From Volutella citrinella (lineage: Eukaryota; Ascomycota; Sordariomycetes; Hypocreales; Nectriaceae), in contig JAWZSP010000007.1 in assembly GCA_034401135.1 (NCBI GenBank), positions 2,914,001 through 2,978,000 of the forward strand: a stretch of 64,000 nucleotides of DNA, read 5' to 3'. Shown here piece after piece: positions 34,503 to 46,030 of this stretch. Under the pieces are notes generated by a model. It did not search any database. It saw nothing but the letters and a program-made list of their open reading frames with translations, and was not told where the DNA came from. The position numbers and the translations under genes are program-made. Each line of letters opens with the position of its first letter. Position 1 is the first letter of the stretch.

Positions 34503-35933
34503 TTTGATCGATGTGTCTGCGTTCTGCTACGATGGACGAGGACAGCAAAGGGCGCAGTAGCAAGAAGTCGCGAAGCAAGTTTCGCAAGTGCAGAAGTGTC
34601 AGTCGTGGCGTTTCGGCCGCACAGGGTGGTACTAGGTAAGTATGATATTTGACTGTGTCAAGATGTTCTCTTTCTTCTTTCTTTCTCTTGTCTTGTTGTT
34701 TCTCGCACTCGTGTGCCTTTCTCGGCTCTCAAGAGGAACGAAATAATCAATTCTGATTGTAATTTTGGGAACAATAGTGGCAATAGGGTCAAAGGGCGCA
34801 AAGAATAAGGAGTACAGCTGGTCAATAGCCAGAAGGAAAACAACCCTGACGTTCCTCCGCAATATGTCCAGGACACCACTTTTGACAACCACTGCACCAG
34901 TAACCTTTAATGTTAGTTAGTCGACCTAGAGCCTACACCCTTTCGAGAGAAGCCGAGCGACAGATGGAATATTGTGAGCGAGTAGGCAGCGAATCCAGCA
35001 GCAGCCGGCTTTGGTCACGTTGGCAGATGGGAAATCGCTGGGTGGAGTGTCGGGCGCGAAAGATCAAAGGAGAAAGACAAGTGTGATGGTATGCGGTGCC
35101 AAGACACCACGGCGTCCCCCGAAAGAACAAAGAATTGCGACCGCAGGGCTGGCGTGATGGATGACTCGGTTGGCGATGCGGGAGTTGTCGATGGGAAAGT
35201 GAGGCTTGGGCGGGTCGGGGGAGGCAGAGCCTTTCAAGGAGGGAACCATCTAGGCTTCATTGACTAAGCAGAGACAATGAATGAGGAGTAGTGGACCCAC
35301 ATGGTTCACTGCTCGCGTGAATGCTCCCGCTCAAACATTATTCCGTGCCCGCCCCCTCACTCCACCGCTAGTCTACATCCGGCTATGCATCATTATGATT
35401 AGCTAAGGTACCAAAGGAGGTTAGTACGCTTTCCGAGCTAATTAGGGCGATCCGGGCTGGCGCTTGGAGCTTGGTGCCTGAGGACTTCGCGCTGTCGTGC
35501 TCCTAGCCTTGACTGGCTGGCAGGAGAACCAGACAGGCCAGGTCCACTTATTTTTTTTGTCAAGTATTGTCAGCCGCTCGGTAGCAAGTGCGTCCAGTTT
35601 CCCACACCAAAACACAAAGACTCGCATTTTCGTGTCGTATCCCAGGCGACCTGCGGCCTGTTGCGACGGCGCTGCCATCTCCGTTGCATCGCCAAACATC
35701 TCGCACGGCGTCACCCGCTTCCACTTGATTGTGCGCGGAGTCCTAGACCGACCGGCTGCGGCCGCCTGCATCTTGTTTCCACCCCTTTCGGTCGCCAAAG
35801 CGCCCAACTCACATCGGGTGAAACGTCTACGCGCCTGCGACCTCGACCTCGAAGTCCGGCTCGACCTTCTATCCCCTCCCCCATCTCTTCCTCACTTTCC
35901 TCCGCGTCGCCTGCGCTACGGGAGCAATCCAAA
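34503..35933. other. Divergent promoter region between MPE1 and the nucleoporin gene
   Basis: No gene supported. The last ATG before the nucleoporin start is near 35393; the following roughly 530 bases are ATG-free, which supports the ATG at 35934 as start rather than the longer upstream open frame. Confidence 0.5.
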
Positions 35934-38900
35934 ATGGTCACTTTCTCCATTCCCGGCGACAATGAGCTCGCCGACGCGGGCAAGAGCATGACCCCTCGAC
36001 CGCGTCCGCCTCTTCCCTTCGCAAAACGCGCCTATGTCCCCTCTCCTCTCGCGAAACGTACCGGAACCCCTCAGAGTGCGCCGTCCCGGAGGTTGTTAAC
36101 TCGCGACGAGATGCCGTCGAGCAGTCTGAATAAGAGCTCCATTGCTACGGCACGCAATATCTTCCGCGCCTCATCCATCACCGACACCCCTCCTACCGGT
36201 CTCTTCTCCCCCAGCCTGGGCCAAAGTTCCATGAAGAAGGTCTTTGCGCCCGGTGCTACCCCCGAGCCGACCCGCGTGTTCCGTGGTTCGACTGCACAAG
36301 TTACCCCTCGGGGCATGGCTGCCAAGGCTACGTCGAAGGAGCTGTTCGCTATGCGCATCGAGGATCCAGACCCGGAGCTCTCTGGCGAGGTTCTTACCAA
36401 CAAGATCCCCAAAGAATGGAATTCTAAGGGCTCCATCTATGCCGATCAATTTCTGGCTGACCTTTGCCCACCCGAGTTTGATGACGAGCAGCGACGACAG
36501 TTTTTCTGCATTCTCGACCTTCGACGGCTCAAGTACGCCGCGAACGAGATCTTCTCCAAGAAGGATTGGAAGTTGAATGTCATCAACTTTGCCAAGGAAT
36601 TTGAGAAGAGTCGAAGCATTATCCTGTTGAGGTACGGCCTCTACGAGTTCCAGAATGTCAAGCCGTCCAAAGAAGTCCTCAAGCGATGGCGACGTGAGCA
36701 CGGTCTGCCCGAGCCGGAAGAAGACAATGCCGAATCCACACCAACCAAGCCAACGGCTTCGAAGAAGCGCAAGGCTGCTGACGACATGTCCAAAGATACT
36801 GCTGCTCCTGCCTCGACTGGCAACGGCAAGCGACGTGCATTGGACAAGGACGAAGGAGATGATGAGGAACAGGCGCCAGTAAGCGCACCAGCTCCCAGCA
36901 AGAACAAGAGAAAGGCGTCATTGAGCGAGGACTCTCAGCCTCAAACCAAGATGCAGAAGTCGACGCCCTCTGCCGCCAAGTCACTTTTTGAAAAGATCGC
37001 AAACAAGTCTTCGACTACTCCTGCGGGGTCTCCAGTCAAGGCATCTGTCAAGCCTGCAGAGGAACCGGCTGCGTTCAAGCCCAACCCATTCACGGCGAAT
37101 CAGACCAACGGCGGCAGCAGTGCCCTCGCCAAGACCGTCTTCCAAAACCTTAAGCCTGGCAATGCTCAAGGCAGCGGTAACATCTTCGGATACCTCTCTG
37201 ATGCAAGCTCGGCCAAGAATAGCGGCGTAGAAGCCGACGGTGAGAGCGAGACGGACAGTGATGCCGACGATAGCCAAGCAACTGGCCAAAGTGAAGAAGC
37301 CAGTGCAGCCGCTAGTGGTGCCGATACAGCTTCCCAGATTGGTGCTTCTCTGTTTGGCAAGATGCCTGCCCCGACCAGTGGACTCGCGGGCGCGGTTTCC
37401 AGCGCTCCCGGAACACGAGAGAGCACTCCTGGACGTAGCCTCTTCGATCGCGTCACCAAGAATAGCGACGGGCAGCCTTTGCGTGCTGAGGACGATGCTG
37501 CCGCTGCTTCTCCCGCTGCTACTCCTGCTGCTGCGGTTCCCGTGGCCAAGCCAGCCGACCAGACATGGAATCCCACCACAACCCCTCTCAAATTTGCGCC
37601 CTCGACCTCGGCGCCAGCTTCGCAACCCACTGCATTGTTTGGCAATACCTCAACTGCACCATCCAGCTCCATCTTTGCACCAAAGAGCACTGCATCGTCC
37701 AATATCTTTGGTGTTCCCAAGGAGTCCACTGAGAAGGAGGCTTCAGCATCTGCCAATGAGCAAAGTGACAAGACGGGAGGCGAGTCGGACAAGGAGAACG
37801 ACGAGGCCCCCAACAAGAAGCCTCTCCTGGCACCCACAACTCAGACCAGCCTTGGGGGCCTGTTTGCACCCAAGCCCACCGAGGGACCCAAGACGGCCGA
37901 GCCAGTGAAGACTGCATCGGCTCTGTTTGGTGCACCCAAGTCTGACGAGAAGCCTGCGACACCCGCGCCGTCGAACCTGTTTGGCGCCGTAGGCAAGCCA
38001 GCCGAACCGGCCCCAGCCACACAAGCTTCGTCTCTATTCGGGGCCAAGCCTACCGAGAGTGAAGCTCCCAAGCCTGCCGCTACGGCTTTGTTCGGTGCTC
38101 CCAGCACCACGCCTGCTGCCAGCGAGAAGCCCCTTACAGGTAACCTCTTTGGCGGATCGTCTGCTGCCTCTGCTGGCAGTCTGTTTGGTGGTGCCTCAAC
38201 AGCGTCGACCCCAGCAACGTCTCTATTTGGGGCAGCGGCGTCTGCCTCTGCGACCTCGACTGCTCCCAAGACTGATGCCCCTGCCGCCAAACCCGCCTTT
38301 AGCTTCGGGGCTGCTTCGACTGCCGCTGCTGACAAGCCCAATGGAACCTCGGATTCGAAGCCGCTCTTTGGCGCCCCGAAATCCCCTGGCCCGTCGGCGC
38401 CTCTGTTTGGTGGTAGTCCCATGAAGCAAGACGGCCCATCGCCGGCCAAGAGAGCCTTCACTGGCGGCAGCGACGCAGCAGCATCATCTGGGCCCATCTT
38501 CAGCTTCGGCGGTGCAACCAGCACCCCAGCAGCAGCAGCAGCCCCCATCTTCGGCGGAGCTTCATCTTCCAACGGAACCACCTCTACTCCTCCTGCCTTT
38601 GGTGCCGGCTCTTCCACGGCCAATCCAGGATCCGGAAGCCTGAACTTCAGCTTTGGAAACCAGACGACCTCGGCGGCGTCAGGCACCTCGGGCTCGACCT
38701 TCAACAACCCGTTCGCGTCGGGCAGCGGCGGGAACAACTCCGGGGCCGGTTCGGGTTCCTCTGCCGGAGGCATGTTCAACTTTGGTGCTTCTTCCGCACC
38801 GTCTGGCAACACTCCGTTCCAGTTTGGAGGCCCAAGCAGCAGCACGGCCACCCCGGCGTTTGGTGCGAGCCCGAGCATCTCCACGTCCACCTTTGGAGGC

Positions 38901-39661
38901 GCCTCAGTCGCGGGAGGAGCACCGGCGTTCAGCTTCCAGGCTGCCACGCCGCAACCTCCCCAGAATGGTGGCTTCGCCTTCGGATCCAACCAGCCTGCCC
39001 CGGCCTTCGGCAACCTTCAACCGCCAGCTGGTGGGACGTCAACCACCGGGACAAGTAAGTCTCCATTTCCAAACCGGAAAATCCTCCCACTAAAGCGACG
39101 GTCGTAGACACGCCGTTCAGTCTTGGGGGAGGCTCTAGCCTGGCCACGACCCCAGCTGGCGGAACCCCGGAACCAGGACGAGCCGAGGGTGCAGCGGAAG
39201 ACAACAACGATGAGGAGGGGGAGAAGCACGAGCAGATCAATCTGACGAGCGACGTGCCCAAGGGCGAGGAGGTTGTGCACGATGTTCGTGCGAAGGCGTT
39301 GAAGTTTATCAAGCCAGGCGAGGCAGACGATGAGGACAAGGACAAGCCCAAGGCCAAGAGCCCGTGGTCGACTCAGGGCGTGGGGCCTCTTCGGCTGCTG
39401 AGGAATAAGAAGACTGGAAATGTGCGGCTGCTGATGCGGGCGGAGCCTCGAGGCAACATTGCCTTGAACCGCAGCGTGATTCCGCAATTCAACTATAAGG
39501 CGGATGGGAAATATGTCAAGTTGACAACGGCGGACGACACGGGCAAGGCCCTGGAGACGTGGATGATCCAAGTCAAGACGAAAGAGCTCGCCAGCGATCT
39601 TGCGGCGGCGCTGGAGAAGTTTAAGGGTGGCGACAAGGGTGAGGACAAGGTGAAGGAGTAA
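35934..39661 (+). CDS. FG-repeat nucleoporin with C-terminal RanBP1 domain (Nup2-like)
   Basis: Two exons, 35934-39054 and 39108-39661, joining to 1,224 residues. The start is the first ATG after an ATG-free leader (MVTFSIPGDNEL). Residues about 150-260 form a conserved folded block (FDDEQRRQFFCILDLRRLKYAANEIF ... FAKEFEKSRSIILLRYGLYEF). KKRKAADD and GKRRALDK are likely nuclear signals. A long disordered region then holds roughly 25 FG motifs, mainly LFGA/LFGG and SFG/AFG types. A RanBP1/PH-like domain spans about 1090-1218 (PWSTQGVGPLRLLRN, VRLLMRAE). It should bind Ran-GTP at the nuclear basket and take part in karyopherin release. Nup2 is the nearest functional label, but the N-terminal block could equally mark another fungal RanBP1 nucleoporin, so no symbol is given. 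Confidence 0.88.
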
Positions 39662-40393
39662 TGTGGAAGCCGAGTTGAAGTGTGGTATATTAGATGCGGC
39701 GATGGAGCGTCGACGATAAAATAGGTAAGGTTGGTTTTCCGGGCAGCATTTGCGGGCGTTGCAGAGCATATATTATTCGAATAGCAGCATGATTTGCTGT
39801 CGGCGACTGGGTTCGTTTCTGAGTTGAGGCTGCGCAAACCCGGAGGGACTTGGGCAAGTTGAGATTGTCTCTAGTAGGCATGTGTAAACAATGAAAAGAA
39901 GAGTGTATTTCTTTGGCGGGGAGCAACAAGCTGCCACATTTATTGTTGCCAAAAAAATTCAAGCAAGCAAGCAAGCACATGGTCAAGTGAAGGGTGAGCG
40001 AGTGAGCAAACAAACTGCACAGATAGATTGATGCCTGGGTTCTGTATTGGTGCCATCTATACGGAATCGTAGCGCGGCGCTGAGACGGCGAACACCAACA
40101 AAACAGGGCCTGTCTACTCCTAGGCGAGCATGAACATATGGCTGTTCTTTGGAAAATTAAAATTGCAGTTGTGTTCCGTCGCTAGTTGTTTGTCTACCAT
40201 AGATGAAGGATGTACGGAGTAGGACGGCCCTTTTTTCTCCAACGGGAACGCGGGGGCGGGGAACCTACCTCACAGTACCTAACGTCAGAGCTTGGACACC
40301 AAAAGCGCGTGTCGCGTCCATCGTCTGCCTCGACGCCACGGCCGGTACCGTTTTCGCATTTTGCCAGCACCAACACATCGCTCGTCGCCCAAA
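39662..40393. other. Intergenic between the nucleoporin and gamma-tubulin genes
   Basis: Tandem plus-strand genes 0.73 kb apart. A short AAGC repeat lies at 39961-39976. ATG is absent from about 40213 to 40393, in keeping with the gamma-tubulin leader. Confidence 0.5.
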
Positions 40394-42284
40394 ATGCCCA
40401 GGTACGGACCCTGTACTGTGCGCTCAGCCGAGGAGGGACCCGAAATCTAACCTGCGCGGCTCTGTCTAGGGAAATCATCACGATCCAGGCCGGGCAGTGC
40501 GGCAACAACAGTGAGTAGCATCGATGACCCTACTGCCTTGGCGACGTCATTGCGCAACCAGAACGCTCCCAAGAAGCGCTGCCTTGGAGGTTGAAAGCTT
40601 GTCTGGAACCCAGAAGACTAACCCGGGGCGCAGTTGGCAGCCAGTTTTGGCAGCAGCTCTGCCAGGAGCACGGCATCAGTCAGGACGGAAACCTCGAGGA
40701 CTTTGCCTCGGAAGGCGGCGACCGCAAGGATGTCTTTTACTACCAGAGCGATGACACGCGATACATTCCCCGAGCGATCCTGATTGACTTGGAACCGCGG
40801 GTACGTGTGACCCTTGCCGGCTCTGGCTGACACGGCCGTGGTGCGGTCGGCCACCATGACGACCACAACGACGACGACGATGACATGGCATTGCTGACGG
40901 ACAGCTGGACAGGTCCTCAACGGAATCCAAACGGGCCCCTACAAGAACATCTACAACCCGGAAAACTTCTACGTCGGCAAGAATGGCGTGGGCGCGGCGA
41001 ACAACTGGGGTGACGGCTACCAGAGCGGCGAGGCCGTGTACGAAGACATCATGGAGATGATAGACCGAGAGGCCGACGGCAGTGATTCCCTCGAGGTGAG
41101 AATGGTCCCCCCGCTCGCCGATGGGCTCTGTGGTTTTCTGACATGGCGTGCCTCAGGGCTTCATGATGCTGCACTCGATCGCCGGCGGCACTGGTTCCGG
41201 CCTGGGCTCCTTCATGCTGGAGCGCCTCAACGATCGGTTCCCCAAGAAGATTATCCAGACCTACTCCGTTTTCCCCGACACGACGAATGCCGGCGACGTC
41301 GTGGTGCATCCATACAACAGCATCCTTTCCATGCGCCGGCTGACGCAACACGCCGACTCGGTCGTGGTGCTCGACAACGGAGCGCTGTCACACATCGCTG
41401 CGGACCGGCTGCACGTGCAGGAGCCGTCGTTCCAGCAGACGAACCAGCTGGTAAGACCCTGACTGCTCTGAACAATGAAGGATAGTGCATCGTGTGTTTA
41501 CTTACGCGTGCCTCTGACAGGTGTCAACCGTCATGTCGGCCAGCACGACCACGCTGCGATATCCCGGCTACATGCACAACGACCTCGTCAGTATCCTGGC
41601 GTCCTTGATCCCCACGCCTCGCTGCCACTTCCTCATGACGGCCTACACCCCTTTCACTGGCGACCAGGTCGAGCAGGCCAAGACGGTGCGCAAGACGACC
41701 GTGCTGGACGTGATGCGGCGCCTACTGCAGCCCAAGAACCGCATGGTGTCGACAGTGCCCGGCAAGAAGAGCTGCTACATCTCTATCCTCAACGTCATCC
41801 AGGGCGAGGTCGACCCCACGGATGTCCACAAGAGTCTGCTGCGTATCCGTGAGCGCCGCCTGGCGACCTTTATCCCTTGGGGCCCCGCGAGCATCCAGGT
41901 GGCCTTGACCAAGAGGAGTCCGTATATCCCCATGAGCCACCGCGTGAGCGGCCTGATGTTGGCCAACCACACGAGTATTGCCACGGTATGTGTACTCCTT
42001 ATCCCTGTTTGAACCGCACGAAGCTGACCCGTTTCTTCTTCCCCCCCTCGAAGCTGTTCAAGCGAATCCTCCGACAGTATGACGGTATGCGCAAGCGGAA
42101 TGCCTTCATGGAGGGCTACAAGAAGACGGCGCCCTTCTCCGAGAACCTCAACGAGTTCGACGAAGCACGGCAGGTCGTAGCAGACCTGATTGGCGAGTAC
42201 GAGGCCGCCGAGGATGCCGACTACCTGAACCCCGACGTGGGCAAGGAGCCGACGTCGGCCGAGGCGGACAGGAGGATGGGCTAG
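40394..42284 (+). CDS. tubG: Gamma-tubulin
   Basis: Seven exons: 40394-40401, 40470-40510, 40634-40800, 40913-41095, 41157-41450, 41521-41985 and 42054-42284, joining to 462 residues. The first exon has eight coding bases (ATG CCC AG). The product starts [22 protein letters not shown], the gamma-tubulin N-terminus, and has the tubulin GTP loop AGGTGSGLG (about 142-150). [39 protein letters not shown] and [18 protein letters not shown] are gamma-specific blocks. It nucleates microtubules at spindle pole bodies within the gamma-tubulin complex. All six introns are GT..AG and in frame. The C-terminal tail is acidic then short and polar, ending DRRMG. Confidence 0.98.
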
Positions 42285-43422
42285 AGCCCTGACGATGAAA
42301 ATGATACCTTTGGTGGCTTCCCGGAGAAGCAGCAGCGGCCGTCTCGTGACGACTCGAGACAGGACGTCGTAGTTGTCCGTCCAGTTTCCGCAGCCCGTGG
42401 ATCCTTCTGGCTGGGGACGGGACTTAGTTTTGGCGTTTTAGGGGTACGAAATTGGTAGAAAATGATGAAGCTTATGACGAGCCATCTGCTTCCATGACAA
42501 TCGTGATTCGACGTGTATAGACATGTGCTACCCAGAGACAGTCTTTGGCTGTCTTGGCAAAGTGACTGGCCAGCGAAAACCAGGTAGCAAACACTATAGG
42601 GTACCTTCGAAACTAATAAGCGGGAGTGATGATGGTGTTCCTGGTGGTAGTATACTTTTACAGTTTAAGTCACCCCTCAACAATATAAAGGCCTCTAGCT
42701 AGTATAGATCTCTCTGGTGGCATTCATGAGCAATTGGCCGGCGTGTTTTGTTCCCTGGAACAGACGCAACGAATGTCCCTTGGCCAAACCCTTCTCGTGG
42801 CATCAACAAGGGAACCACAGTAAGAGACAGTGAAGAACTGGCTCTCTTCACAGGTCGTCACATCTGTGCTGCCGCGCCATGTTGAATACCATGTGTTCCA
42901 TTGGTGGACGAACGTATTTATTCCATTCCCAGGGTATTAATTGACCGCTTGGTTCACTCCATTCCCGGCTCCCGGACACGGCATAGACGAAACAATGTCT
43001 CCTTGCCAGCCGAACGCAAGGAGAGACCAGACAGAGTAAGCCTAGTTCCCTACCACTTCTCAAGGTTTCACGACATCTCGACAGAAGCATAATATACACC
43101 CGCGGCTGCTCGCAGACGCATCTACAACGTAACCAAACCCTTGAGCCGCCCGGGTTGGCTTCTAGTTGTCAGCAGTTGCCCACTCAGTTGCCAGGCTTGG
43201 GCCATCCCTCGTTACCCTGAACCAACGCTCAACCGACCTGGACGGGGAGAGCATAGATGGGATGGCGCCTGTGCGGACGAGCCAACATGGCTAACTGCCT
43301 CTGGCATGCATATGATTTCACACCGCGGTCCTCCCCCCTGAGCTGAGCCGGCTGTGCGTCACCGGGCTTCGCAAACATTTGATGTGATGTGACTACTGCC
43401 ACAAGAGCGGCAGAGCCAACGG

Positions 43423-43443
43423 GAGAGAGAGAGAGAGAGAGAG
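43423..43443. repeat. GA dinucleotide microsatellite
   Basis: About ten perfect GA units in non-coding sequence. Confidence 0.9.
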
Positions 43444-46011
43444 GTCAAGGACGGCTTGGCCGCCCGTGTGCGCCCCGGCACGCCTCCATGTGTGATGCTG
43501 CATGCTCGGTCAGATGCAAATTGCAAACCATGCCGCACCTCTCCTCGCTTATTCCAGATTCGATTCCATTTCGCCTCTCCTACCACGCCCCTCCTTCTCC
43601 GTTGTTCCGCGAGCTCTGTTTCCGCTACTTCTGTGCGTTACTGCGGCCTCAGCAGCCCGCCAGAGCCATGCCTCTGCTTCACCCGATCCGGGGGCCACTG
43701 ACGTCGAGGCCGACAAGAATCAGAGACATTGAAGTGGGCAGCGGGCGGGTGCGCGGGCCAGATTAGTGGCTACCGCCATCCTACCTTGGCTCCGGCGCCC
43801 GATGGCTTAGGGAGCTGAGGTCGTCGCCTGGGGACCGGGACCGCCTCCTCCAGTCATTCAGTGGGGGTTTATCTGGCCGATGACCGATGAGGGGAGCAGC
43901 TCGCTAGGGCAATGTGGTAGGAGAGGCCGAGCGGACGCCATGTTGCGACGAACCTCGCCCGCTGGCCCATCTCGAGGATGCATCGCGATTTAGTTCCTTC
44001 TCGCTGGCTCGTGAGCTCGCATTGCACGGTAGATCGCTCTTCTGCCCCATGTGCTGTCAAGTGACGCAGAGCTCAGATCCAGAGTTTGCGGCCCGGCATG
44101 ACACAGCATTGGCATGGCATGGTAATATAGCATGGCGCTGGCCGGGACGGTAGTACATCTCTCCCGCGTGCCTGTCTCTCCAGTCTCTTTGCAATATCCG
44201 TATCCGTAGTGGTAATGGCATTGATTCTTCTCCTTCTCCTTCGTCTTTCTGAAGAGGTGTATCCGGCTGTTTTGGATGGCCAAGCTCCGGGCATCGGGCA
44301 CCGCCGCTCCTACCAACAAATGCATCACGGCCTGGTGGCTTGCGCCGAATCTCTGCCGCCCAAAAGCAGCAGCGGTAGGGAGCTGAGGACTTGGGTCAGG
44401 ATGGTGAGTTGGCTCTAGCTCATCAGTCATCTCCCAGTGACTCGGCTCACCCCCTTCACCGGTGCTCCAGGACGATCCGTCCCAGCGCCATCTTTAGCGC
44501 TATGATCAATCCACCTCACTGACTTGGCATCGCTAGGTGCATCTAGTCTCTGGCGCGAGCTCACTACCGCAGTGGTTGAGGACGACCGGTATTTGGTAGC
44601 GTGAGGCCATGCATTCGATCTATTTACAATCGCTTCCGCGGTGGATCACACAGGTTTGCCGTCGGCTTCGAGCCTTCGAATGCGCATTAGGGAGCATCCA
44701 GCTAATATGGGTCAGAGACCGCAACTTGGCCCGGTTGGCTCTGGACAGTGTGATCGACAAGCGCCTAAAAAGAAAGCCCCAGGGTCCTGAGGCAAGATCG
44801 TCGGGTCTCATTCAGCGTCGCCGTATGTTGGGACGCATCTCTCTCCCAGCCGTATACTTGCCCACGACCTTCTGTTCAAAGCTGCAACAGTTGTGACGAG
44901 TCTGAAAGAAGGCCAACCTGATCTCGTGGGATCAGATCCGCGTACTTGAGACTTGATCCCTGATTTAGATTCCCGAGAAGACTGAAATGTCTCAAAGACG
45001 GACATGCCGTGGCTGGCACGATTCGTGACCAACGCCGTCGTGCTGTTTGTTTCGTCTGGCCATACCCTTCCCTTGACCCTGCCTCACTTTTGTCTTAGCG
45101 CAGGTAGGTCAAGCCTCCAGCGACCCTTTATGTCTCAGGTCTCGCCCCCCCTGTGTCTTAGTAGTGGCCTGCCGCCTGAGCCAGCAAAGCCACGCTTTGC
45201 AGCCAGAAGACATTGACGTCAATACAATTCATGAAGGAACATGATTTGCGAACCCGAACCACCCCCTGCCAATTAGAATGGCTACCTTGCGGAGGGAGTT
45301 TGCATCGACCGACGGGAAAAAGAAAGTTGTTGCTCAAAAGAAAAAAGCAATTCTTAGCTGCTTCTGCGTGGGACGATTCGGGATCGAAACGTACGTGAAA
45401 AAGAAAAGCGGCAGACGCCAGGAATGCAAGCAAGCCCACTGAAACGAAACTAGAGAACAAGTATGGACGGGGATCGAGGATCTGCACCAGGGGCCAGCTT
45501 CGACAGCCAAAGAGCAAAGAGGATAGGCCAGCAGAACCCTTGCACTTCGGTTGGGACAACACACCTTTGAGGACGACAATGAGAGAGCAAGGGATCAGAA
45601 AGAAGTAACAAAACCACGCAAAAAACAACCAAAAAAAAAGACTGCCTTTGGTCTCAATTCCATTGTCTGGCATGGGCCTATTGGCGGTTTTCGCATTAAT
45701 GGGAGCATGCGTGCAGTGGTGTGTCCATCTTCGCTTGGTGATGACGAAGACGACGTCTGCAACGACATCACGCGTTCATCTGGAGCCCTTGGATAGCTGT
45801 CCACCTCCTCGATGTCAAGATGATGGTGTTGGATACTATTGCATAACATGCTGGGGATAGCTGTATAACGTGACGTATGCAGGGTCGTGTCCTACCTACC
45901 AAGGGGGTCATGGTTGTGCACTATCGTCATCGTCAGCACTCAGTACCTCGTGTGGGGAGCACGTGCCGCTTGTCGGGACGGGCCCGCACAAGATTTTAAC
46001 TTGGCGAGATT

Positions 46012-46030
46012 CGATGCGATGCGATGCGAT
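46012..46030. repeat. CGATG pentanucleotide repeat, about 4 units
   Basis: Perfect short tandem array in the gene desert. Confidence 0.9.

Noticed and set aside
37841..39013. Long minus-strand open frame opposite the FG nucleoporin
   Set aside because: Shadow of the Ala/Gly/Pro codon bias of the FG-repeat region.
45158..45673. Minus-strand open frame with hydrophobic stretches (171 codons)
   Set aside because: The hydrophobic look comes from A-rich plus-strand sequence read as Phe/Leu codons; no family motif, start context or splice support.
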